In this document: positions 36,072 to 42,725 of the stretch, piece by piece | Layout of the letters: each line of letters begins with the position of its first letter | How positions within the stretch are numbered: the first letter of the stretch is position 1 | Source of the DNA: Chloroflexota bacterium | Lineage (GTDB): Bacteria; Chloroflexota; Anaerolineae; Anaerolineales; Anaerolineaceae | Reading direction: 5' to 3' | NCBI GenBank assembly: GCA_021825925.1 | Contig: JAKAFP010000005.1 | Coordinates: 186,001 to 250,000 of the forward strand | DNA: 64,000 nt | Notes under the pieces: generated by a model | Database searches by the model: none | What the model was told of the DNA's origin: nothing | The model's input: the letters and a program-made list of their open reading frames with translations, nothing else | Program-made: the position numbers and the translations under genes

Positions 36072-37303
36072 AGATCTTGATTCACGGCTTAAATTTCAGC
36101 CCTGAAATGATCGGCATTGGAAAATACACTGGTGAATTGGCGCAATGGTTGGCCAACGCCGGACATGATGTTAATGTGGTCACTGCACCGCCCTACTATC
36201 CCGATTGGAAAGTAAGGCCTCCATATAGTTCCTGGCGATATCAAACTGAGAACTGGCAGGGCGTAAAAGTCGTTCGTTGTCCAATATGGGTACCGCGCCA
36301 TCCTTCTGGAATCACCCGCATTATTCATCTCCTTTCTTTCGCAATAACAAGTTTTTTTACTTTAATCAGTGAAATTAAGTTCAAACCGGATGTAGTTATT
36401 AGCGTAGTTCCCACTTTATTTGCCGCTCCGTCTGCCGCATGGATTGCGCGAAGGTGTAAATCCGTCAGTTGGCTACACATTCAAGATTTCGAATTGGATG
36501 CTGCTGCCAACCTGGGTATGCTTCGCTCAACAAACGTCTTCATGCAACTAGCAATCCAATGGGAGAAATCGGTTTTATCTCGATTTGACAGAGTATCTTC
36601 GATCTCAAATCAAATGGTAAAACGTTTGATCGCCAAAGGCGTGCCAGAAGAAAGAACCGTGTTATTCCCCAATTGGGTGGATACAACTGTGATATACCCA
36701 CTGCCTGCCATTGATAACCCATACAGAAAAGAATTGGGCATCTCAAACGATCAAATAGTGATCCTATATTCCGGGAATATGGGAGCTAAACAGGGTCTCG
36801 GATTGCTTGTGGATGCTGCGAGGAAATTACAGTCAAACCGGCAATTGGTATTTGTTCTATGTGGAAACGGTTCTTCCCGTTCAAATTTGGAAGAGTCAGC
36901 ACGCGTTTTACAAAATGTAAAGTTTTTGGATCTGCAACCCCCGAATCAATTAAATCTCCTGTTAAACACTGCAGATATTCATATCCTTCCCCAGCAAGCC
37001 GGAGCAGCGGATCTCGTAATGCCTTCGAAACTCCTCGGCATGCTTGCTAGCGGTAAACCTATCATCGCAACAGCAAATCCAGGTACTGAATTAGCTGGTG
37101 TGGTTGGACAGGTAGGGATTGTTACCCCTTCTAATGATGTTGATGCCTTGGCTCAAGTAATTAAACAGCTCGCAGATTCACCAGAAAAACGAAGACAACT
37201 TGGAAATAACAGCTTTCAATTAGCAAAAAATGAATGGAGCCAGGAAAAAGTTCTTAGAGCGTTTCAAAGTCAACTGAAGAGCCTTTTTGATCCCAGGCTA
37301 TAA
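36068..37303 (+). CDS. WcaI-like GT4 glycosyltransferase
   Basis: 411 residues from ATG 36068. MKILIHGLNFSPEMIGIGKYTGELAQWLANAGHDVNVVTAPPYYPDWKV is nearly diagnostic for the WcaI group (colanic-acid fucosyltransferase family). QIVILYSGNMGAKQGLGLLVDAA and MPSKLLGMLASGKPIIATANPGTELA form the donor site. The WcaF-WcaI neighbour pair is also known from other exopolysaccharide clusters. It is the last gene of the cluster; a terminator follows at 37420. Confidence 0.9.
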   Translation: MKILIHGLNFSPEMIGIGKYTGELAQWLANAGHDVNVVTAPPYYPDWKVRPPYSSWRYQTENWQGVKVVRCPIWVPRHPSGITRIIHLLSFAITSFFTLISEIKFKPDVVISVVPTLFAAPSAAWIARRCKSVSWLHIQDFELDAAANLGMLRSTNVFMQLAIQWEKSVLSRFDRVSSISNQMVKRLIAKGVPEERTVLFPNWVDTTVIYPLPAIDNPYRKELGISNDQIVILYSGNMGAKQGLGLLVDAARKLQSNRQLVFVLCGNGSSRSNLEESARVLQNVKFLDLQPPNQLNLLLNTADIHILPQQAGAADLVMPSKLLGMLASGKPIIATANPGTELAGVVGQVGIVTPSNDVDALAQVIKQLADSPEKRRQLGNNSFQLAKNEWSQEKVLRAFQSQLKSLFDPRL

Positions 37304-37419
37304 GGTAAATGGATATTTTTGAATGGGTCAATAATCCGAAAAAAGGTTCTTATTCTTGTCCAAAATAATATGACTTTTTCTGTGGAAATGAAAGTTGAAC
37401 TGAATATTTAAACCAAAAC

Positions 37420-37441
37420 ACCAATCGGGGATTGGTTTTTT
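37420..37441 (+). terminator. Terminator at the end of the polysaccharide cluster
   Basis: ACCAATC (37420-37426) pairs with GATTGGT (37430-37436) around GGG, followed by six T. It lies 117 bp after the WcaI-like stop. Confidence 0.75.
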
Positions 37442-37750
37442 AGGTATTTCGTCAGTGATATTAAAATGTTTTAATAGCAACAATAAAGTACAAACATAAT
37501 ACTATCATTTTTCTTACATTGCAAGTTCTTTTGCTGGAAAGCAAATGACCAATTTTTAGGTATTTCAGGATCTATAAACCGCCCATGACTACAAAATAAG
37601 CAGATTTAGTCTGTTTGTATTTGTAATACCCTTCCTTAGACTCGAGACCTATTAATGGTTAATATATAGTTTCCAATGAAAATACATTCACAAAATCAAT
37701 ATCCTTCCACAAGCCACCGCCCTTTAGTTATCGGAGAGTTTACTCGCCCA

Positions 37751-37808
37751 GCTCCTAATCGGACCAATTTTGTCGGTTAATTATTCCCGGGGAATAATTT
37801 AACTATAC
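37751..37808. repeat. Direct repeat 1 with palindromic core (candidate ParB-binding site)
   Basis: A 58-bp unit beginning GCTCC and ending CTATAC. Its core at 37779-37799 has 10-bp arms, aattattccc and gggaataatt, around a single G. The unit repeats 121 bp further on. A position upstream of a ParA/ParB-like pair suggests a centromere-like (parS) or operator role. Confidence 0.6.
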
Positions 37809-37871
37809 GAAATTTTTATTACTCGGTTTTTGCTAAACTAGTGGATCCTCTGCTTTCTTTCACCTTTTCCC

Positions 37872-37930
37872 GCTCCAAGTCGGGCTAGTATTGTCTGGCG
37901 ATTATTCGCGCGAATAATTTATCTCTATAC
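37872..37930. repeat. Direct repeat 2 with perfect 18-bp palindrome (candidate ParB-binding site)
   Basis: Aligned with repeat 1: 18 of the first 24 bases (GCTCC...TTGTC) agree, then the core attattcgc|gcgaataat (37901-37918) is a perfect palindrome, then TTTA and CTATAC again. The arms keep ATTATTC/GAATAAT but the centre differs (CGCG against CCGGG), which is expected for a bound site rather than a recent copy. Confidence 0.6.
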
Positions 37931-38362
37931 TCTAATTATTCTTCACCCATGTCGTTACTTGCTGTTGTCTGCCATTTTTCGTCTCCTTAAATGGTAAGAA
38001 AAACTACTTAATCCAATTTTTGAAATATAAAAACTAGTCGTTGAAATTTTTTAAGTTTTCATTTTCCATATAATAGAAGGAGCTTCCTCGTTGGCTGTAA
38101 AAACAGGTCAAATAAATATATAAATATTGGTGTCTGCCAACCCGTATCATATATATAAATTATTAATTGGTCAATATCATGATGATTATAAAAACAATCT
38201 ATATTATTGCAGGAGGATAATTCTCGCATACCTTGTGTTTGGCCTTGGGTAGATGATTGTTTAGCAACCTGTTATCAATTGATTATTCATGGAGATAAAC
38301 TCAATTTATTGTTCTTCCGACTTACATATTTTAAAACCCAATTCAGGCAAGGAGGTTTGATT

Positions 38363-38398
38363 ATGCCTGAAAACGGAATCTTAACATCTTGCGAATAA
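38363..38398 (+). CDS. Possible 11-codon leader peptide
   Basis: ATG 38363 has AAGGAGG seven bases upstream (38349-38355) and encodes MPENGILTSCE. The sequence CCTCCT at 38401-38406, just after the stop, can pair with AGGAGG at 38350-38355 and hide the ribosome site. The stop region also contains gcgaataatt, half of the palindromic repeat core. Such leader frames can control downstream expression. There is no direct support for translation, and this may be chance. Confidence 0.25.
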   Translation: MPENGILTSCE

Positions 38399-38817
38399 TT
38401 CCTCCTCACAGGGTTCCTGTTCGTTGAATCGTAAACCCTTTTTAAGCCTTCCCTTTGCCATTGGGTGGAATTCAAAATATCTCCGATTATAAGGAACTGG
38501 GAAATATAAATACCGAAGGAATCTTCGCAAATACAGAAAACGAATTCTTTGTCGTTTGACAAGCCAAACATAAATCCGTTTTTCAGGATGATCCTTTGAT
38601 GGTCGCATGAAAAAATCCACTAGATATTCCAAGACCAAGGTATTTCTATAAACCTTTAAAGTAATATGTGAGTGGAAAAATAAATTAATCTCTCTTGCAT
38701 ATCTTTGCGGTTTTGAATCTTCACACTTCTTTCACGCCAGCAGACTTTCCCTAAAGATATAATTTTTGTAAGGTATTTATTTTTTATGTCACTTGATTAA
38801 AAAAGGAGGTTTTAACA

Positions 38818-39012
38818 ATGACAATAAACATAACTGTAACAAACTTGACGGGTGGCGTGGGAAAAACCACCATTGCAGGCCTTTTGGCACATTATTTTTC
38901 TAAGAACTATTCTGGTCCCATCGTAATGATTGATATGGACCCTCAAACTTTTGGAAGAAATACTCGTCCAGTTATGCAAACTATTGGAAGTTTGGAGGTT
39001 GAGAATGGTTAG
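38818..39012 (+). CDS. Very short ParA-like P-loop protein (64 aa)
   Basis: 64 residues; AAAAGGAGG is seven bases before the ATG. The chain is the first quarter of a ParA/MinD ATPase. TNLTGGVGKTTIAGLLAHYFS is the P-loop, but the signature lysine of the deviant Walker A (KGGVGKT) is Thr, and IVMIDMDPQ is the Walker A' strand. After that the sequence no longer looks like ParA and the frame ends. Its last 8 bases overlap a ParB-like gene that has its own GGAGG site. A full ParA is about 250 residues, so it is either an internal-deletion remnant kept because it couples translation of parB, or a minimal partner protein. It is intact as an open frame, with a strong ribosome site. Confidence 0.6.
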   Translation: MTINITVTNLTGGVGKTTIAGLLAHYFSKNYSGPIVMIDMDPQTFGRNTRPVMQTIGSLEVENG

Positions 39013-40408
39013 TCCTAAAGATATCCCGCACACGAATTTCATCACCCCCTCTGATGGCCTCGTAACTCAAAACAATGACACCGTCACCGATATCACACGA
39101 TCTACTACTTTGAACGCTGCAATGTTGTCGAAATACCCTGTTCGCTCTGTTTTTATTGCTGACATTATTGAAAATAGTGATGTCCAATATCGTCAAAAAC
39201 CGTTTGATCCTGAACACGATGAAAGAGATGCTTCTCTTCTTGCCACAATGGGAGATCCAAACATAGGTCTTCTCCAGCCTATAATGGTACAAGAACTCGC
39301 TGATGACAGTACTAATGAAGGTTATTTTACTCAAACCAAAAAATATAAGATGGTTTTTGGCCATAACAGGCGTGATTCTGCAAAAATGCTTGGCTGGGAT
39401 AAGATCGATGCCCACGTCGCTCGTGCAGACGAAGATGTCTCACATTTTACTTTTGTGGAAAATGCAAGTAGTAAACCGCAAAAACCCTACGAGCATGCAA
39501 TCACATTGAGAAAATATATCATGCTTCATCCTGACATTACCCAAGCTGAGCTTGCAGAAAAAGTTGGAAAAACTCAAGGGTATATAAGTCGGCTCATTCA
39601 AATAACAGAAAATGATACTCCAATCCCGCTAGTGAGTCTTTTTGCTCACGGTATGACATTGGCAACAGCATTGGCTTTGAAACCAATTTTTATTACCACG
39701 GATCCAACTTCTCATGCCCGCTTAGCATCATTGCTAGTTGGTTGTTCTTATGAGACAGCAGGAAGATTATCTAAAGTTGTTGTTGAACAAAAAATGGATC
39801 CGTTTACAGCTATTGAAATGTGTGGCATCTCTCCTAAACAAACCAATGATGGCAGAATTGATTTAGGAAAATCCAAACCGATGGTTACTCAATCGGCACC
39901 AGATACCAAACCCAAAAAGGCATTACTCGAAAATGCGACCGGGAAAAATCCTAATTACCATTTAAAAAGTAATTTGTCCTCTTTCTCTCAATCTCAGAGT
40001 GTAAAACCTGAACCTAGACTCCTCTCCTGGATTTCGCCTGATCATGATGGGGTCGTAACAGAATTAGCAAGAGACAACGGCACCTCGAAATTCCTTGTTA
40101 AAAAATTAATTGTGAAAGCTCATGCAGAGCATTTAACATATAATGAATTGAATGATGCATGCTTTATTTCTGCACATTGTGGCAACGCTGATCAGGCTGT
40201 CGCTCTCTTGTTTTCCATCATGGCCGACAAACGAGCTTTTAGTGTTTTTACTCAGTATGCAAAAATCAGTCGCCTTGCCCTTAGAGTTATTATTGCAAAA
40301 GAAAAAGATCATAACTTTAAAGTTGCAACTGCGTTGCGGGACTCAGTTATTAATCCTCTACCGTTAGTCCCAGAAAGTCCCAAAAAATCCGGGAAAATTC
40401 CAAAATAA
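39005..40408 (+). CDS. ParB/Spo0J-like DNA-binding protein
   Basis: 467 residues from ATG 39005, with GGAGG about seven bases upstream. Residues 20-150 form a ParB N-terminal domain: VRSVFIADIIEN, LLQPIMVQEL, KMVFGHNRRDSAKMLGWDKIDAHV (GHNRR corresponds to the GxRR nucleotide-binding box) and FTFVENASSKPQKPYEHAITLRKYI (box equivalent to ENxQRxDLxPxEEA). A helix-turn-helix follows: DITQAELAEKVGKTQGYISRLIQI. The C-terminal ~220 residues are unlike chromosomal ParB and contain a second possible DNA-binding segment, GVVTELARDNGTSKFLVKKLIV. It is longer than usual ParB (about 300), closer to plasmid types. It probably binds the palindromic repeats upstream. Confidence 0.8.
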   Translation: MVSPKDIPHTNFITPSDGLVTQNNDTVTDITRSTTLNAAMLSKYPVRSVFIADIIENSDVQYRQKPFDPEHDERDASLLATMGDPNIGLLQPIMVQELADDSTNEGYFTQTKKYKMVFGHNRRDSAKMLGWDKIDAHVARADEDVSHFTFVENASSKPQKPYEHAITLRKYIMLHPDITQAELAEKVGKTQGYISRLIQITENDTPIPLVSLFAHGMTLATALALKPIFITTDPTSHARLASLLVGCSYETAGRLSKVVVEQKMDPFTAIEMCGISPKQTNDGRIDLGKSKPMVTQSAPDTKPKKALLENATGKNPNYHLKSNLSSFSQSQSVKPEPRLLSWISPDHDGVVTELARDNGTSKFLVKKLIVKAHAEHLTYNELNDACFISAHCGNADQAVALLFSIMADKRAFSVFTQYAKISRLALRVIIAKEKDHNFKVATALRDSVINPLPLVPESPKKSGKIPK

Positions 40409-40842
40409 AATTCTCAACACTTACCAACATTTTTAATATGAATGAGGTTGTCACAAAATCATAAGATAACCTCACTATGTCATCAATATTCATGGTAAAA
40501 ATACTCAAATTTTTTGTCGAAATCGAGTAATAATCGGTAGTAACAGGCATTTGAATCTTAAAATTTCTCGATTTTTCGCAAAAATGCCAAAAAAGTTCAA
40601 ATTTGGACATACAGAATTACACCCCCATTTTTAGGCCATTTTGACCAAAAAATGGGGGTTTTTAAAGAATATTTATGAAATATCTTATATATATTCAGTT
40701 CTTTTTTATATGTTTTAACAAAATCAGCTGCTTTTTCTAAGTTTTTAACCAAAATAAAGCCAAAAACCCAACAACACAAAACCCATTTCGGTTGTTATTA
40801 TGGAATCATAGAACATTAATTTCATTACCAAGGAGGTTTCAC
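40409..40842. other. Intergenic region between ParB-like and NERD genes
   Basis: AT-rich and without a convincing gene; two small minus-strand frames here have no ribosome site. GAGGTT (about 40445) and AACCTC (about 40470) form a loose inverted repeat. The terminator at 40621-40663 separates the two genes. AAGGAGG at 40830-40836 belongs to the NERD gene. Confidence 0.5.
40621..40663 (+). terminator. Strong terminator between ParB-like and NERD genes
   Basis: ACCCCCATTTTT (40621-40632) pairs perfectly with AAAAATGGGGGT (40648-40659), loop of 15 nt, followed by TTTTT. The A-rich inner stem may let it act on both strands. It implies that the NERD gene has its own promoter in the next 170 bp. 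Confidence 0.8.
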
Positions 40843-42213
40843 GTGCTAATCATCAATAAGAAATACTCTAATCTGTTAAAAGGTTACCAAAGGGCTATTG
40901 AACTTGACAATCAATTAATGCATGAATGGGAATTAAATTACAAACCTGAACTAAACAAAGCGGCCAATGAAAACTTTATCAACGAAACCAAAGAATATGA
41001 AGAAAAGCTTAAAAAATGGCAAGAATTGGAAAATTTAGAAATAGCTGAATGGCAATCAATTCAAACAGCTCTAAAAATTGAATTTGATTTAGCAAACAAA
41101 CAAAAGGTGGACCAGATATGCTCACGAAACAAACAACTAAAAATTGAAAAAACGAATTGGTTTATTGCCTGGATACTTAGCCTAATCTTGTTGTTTTGGA
41201 TAATAATTATCCCAGGAAAAAGTCATTTACCAATTGCGTTATTTGGGATTGTAATTCTTTTCACCTTTCTGCTTTTTAGTTTTTCGATCACATCGTTAAT
41301 AGTGTTTATAGTAAAAAGCAATGGTGAGATAAAGCAAATTCCTCAGTTTATTCCCACACCTAAACCTCTGTCAGAAAAATGGAATACTGCTGGCCGGCCA
41401 ACTGAACCCGAAAAAGTCGAATCGATACTTCAAAAAATTGTTTGTCCGAGTGTGCTTTCAAGATGGATTGAAGATATTCAATTTAAAGATGGAGGAGAGG
41501 AATACTTTCGAAATTTTGCAAAGAAATGTCCTAAAGCGATTCCAGGTATCCCTGGCGAAATTAGGATGATGCAATCAATAAACTGTATTTTTGATCAAAA
41601 CCAGTCTCAAATAGATGAAAACGGAATATATATTTTAGGATTGAGGATTGGAAACAAGAACGATGTAGATGGAATCGAAATCGATAAAAGAGGAATTTGG
41701 ATCCTTGAAAGTAAATACTACGATGGAGAAATTACTTATGATTTTGGCCAATGGAAACATAGAGTGAACAATAGACATGCCGCTCATGAATGTCTTTCAG
41801 GTTGGCAGGAGAAGGAATATAACCATTCCCTTGACCCTGATAAACAGTGGTTGCGCGCGTTCGATTACGTTATAAACCTCTTGACCAATTCACTAAGAAA
41901 ATACCCATGGTTAATGAAAATGGTTATGGGAGGATTGGTATTTACACATCCTGATGTTAATGTTGATATTACAAATTGTCCCGTTCAATATTCTGTTGGC
42001 ATGGATCAGGCTTTTCTCATGCAAAGAGAAACAGAGAAACCTGAGCTAACATTTGCCCGGAGGCTTGAAATTGCTGATTGTCTGCTAGATGCAAATCGAA
42101 AATATGAACCTGAATCTTATTGTTCTATTCAACTCGCTGAGAAAATCTATTTACAATTTGTATCTTTTTTTCAAGGACAAATTGGAAGTAGACCGACCAT
42201 TGATGAGGTATAA
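40843..42213 (+). CDS. Membrane protein with NERD (nuclease-related) domain
   Basis: 456 residues from GTG 40843, which has AAGGAGG six bases upstream; a TTG at 40792 in the same frame lacks such a site. Residues about 1-105 are helical and charged (coiled-coil like). Two membrane segments follow (WFIAWILSLILLFWIIII and LFGIVILFTFLLFSFSITSLIVFIV). Then a soluble region with the NERD pattern: GIPGEIRMMQSI, IYILGLRIGNKNDVDGIEIDKRGIWILESKYYDGEITYDFGQWKH. The D-G...E-x-K residues correspond to the nuclease-like core. NERD proteins occur with DNA-processing, plasmid and defence genes; the activity is mostly unproven. A terminator follows at 42268. Confidence 0.75.
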   Translation: MLIINKKYSNLLKGYQRAIELDNQLMHEWELNYKPELNKAANENFINETKEYEEKLKKWQELENLEIAEWQSIQTALKIEFDLANKQKVDQICSRNKQLKIEKTNWFIAWILSLILLFWIIIIPGKSHLPIALFGIVILFTFLLFSFSITSLIVFIVKSNGEIKQIPQFIPTPKPLSEKWNTAGRPTEPEKVESILQKIVCPSVLSRWIEDIQFKDGGEEYFRNFAKKCPKAIPGIPGEIRMMQSINCIFDQNQSQIDENGIYILGLRIGNKNDVDGIEIDKRGIWILESKYYDGEITYDFGQWKHRVNNRHAAHECLSGWQEKEYNHSLDPDKQWLRAFDYVINLLTNSLRKYPWLMKMVMGGLVFTHPDVNVDITNCPVQYSVGMDQAFLMQRETEKPELTFARRLEIADCLLDANRKYEPESYCSIQLAEKIYLQFVSFFQGQIGSRPTIDEV

Positions 42214-42267
42214 CGTGGTTTTTCAATAAAGCCATAAGGAACGGCAATATTAACCATGGATCAGGAA

Positions 42268-42302
42268 AAACAAGATTGCGAATAAACAATCTTGTTTTTT
42301 AT
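42268..42302 (+). terminator. Terminator after the NERD gene
   Basis: AAACAAGATTG (42268-42278) pairs with CAATCTTGTTT (42287-42297), loop of 8 nt, ending in a run of seven T. It marks the right end of the accessory cassette. Confidence 0.85.
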
Positions 42303-42341
42303 ATCAATGTTTCGAAAAATCCATCAAAAAAAAAGGTTGAG

Positions 42342-42725
42342 TTACCTTTTGGTTTTCTTAAACACCCAGCGTCCCAGTATCCAATAATTGGGCAGATAAA
42401 GACCCAGCTCACAAATGACTTTGGCATTAATTTGTGCAATTCCCAAATAACCCAACCATTTAATTAAAATATCTAAAACTAACCCATTAAGAAGAACCAA
42501 ACCTACAAATAACGGCAGTGTTCTGGAAGTGGGTAATTTGCATTCAAAAACTTTGAAATTTACTAGAAGGTATTGAACGACAATGGAAATGCTTCTTGAT
42601 AACAACAATCGAAGTAACAAATTAGAAAACAAGAGTTGTGAAAACCAAAAAATTGAGTAATCAATTCCAGCAATTAGTAATGAGACAATCACATATTTCA
42701 GAAACAAGAGAATTGATGATTTCAA
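42342..42725 (-). CDS. GtrA-family membrane protein
   Basis: 127 residues with four membrane segments. LKYVIVSLLIAGIDYSIFWFSQLLF, then LLSRSISIVVQYLLVNFKVF and a final NYWILGRWVFKK, follow the GtrA plan (an early GxxxxxxD motif, NFxxxxxWVF at the end). GtrA proteins are thought to flip polyprenyl-phosphate sugars for GT-C enzymes. It overlaps the preceding membrane glycosyltransferase by ATGA, a functional pairing. Confidence 0.82.
   Translation of the reverse strand: MKSSILLFLKYVIVSLLIAGIDYSIFWFSQLLFSNLLLRLLLSRSISIVVQYLLVNFKVFECKLPTSRTLPLFVGLVLLNGLVLDILIKWLGYLGIAQINAKVICELGLYLPNYWILGRWVFKKTKR

Larger units (their letters stand above)
37304..38817. other. 1.5-kb non-coding region upstream of parA/parB-like genes
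   Basis: No convincing gene larger than 20 codons. It is AT-rich and holds the cluster terminator at 37420-37441, two direct repeats with palindromic cores (37751-37808 and 37872-37930), a half copy of the core (gcgaataatt at 38391-38400), and several strong Shine-Dalgarno-like sites (AAGGAG at 38078, AGGAGG at 38210, AAGGAGG at 38349) followed only by very short reading frames. A 14-bp direct repeat (tttttaggtatttc) occurs near 37437 and 37554. TATAAT at 38758-38763 may be the -10 of the ParA-like gene. Two small minus-strand frames (38287-38638) have no ribosome site and no recognisable sequence. The content suggests a centromere or control region rather than decayed genes. Confidence 0.55.

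Noticed and set aside
37437-37567. 14-bp direct repeat tttttaggtatttc, two copies 117 bp apart
   Set aside because: Short and AT-rich, with the first copy overlapping the terminator T-tract. It may be chance; not enough for an att site or iteron.
38287-38638. Two overlapping minus-strand reading frames of 94 and 85 residues
   Set aside because: No ribosome site, odd composition, no recognisable domain, and they mutually overlap in a region better explained as control DNA.
38818-39012. Frameshift that would restore a full ParA
   Set aside because: No ParA-like sequence is found in the other frames after 39012; the ParB-like gene starts there with its own ribosome site, so a simple frameshift cannot explain the short product.
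40350-40779. Minus-strand frames of 86 and 60 residues after the ParB-like gene
   Set aside because: No Shine-Dalgarno. The first overlaps the end of parB and the second runs through a strong terminator; the products are low-complexity, Phe- and Lys-rich chains.
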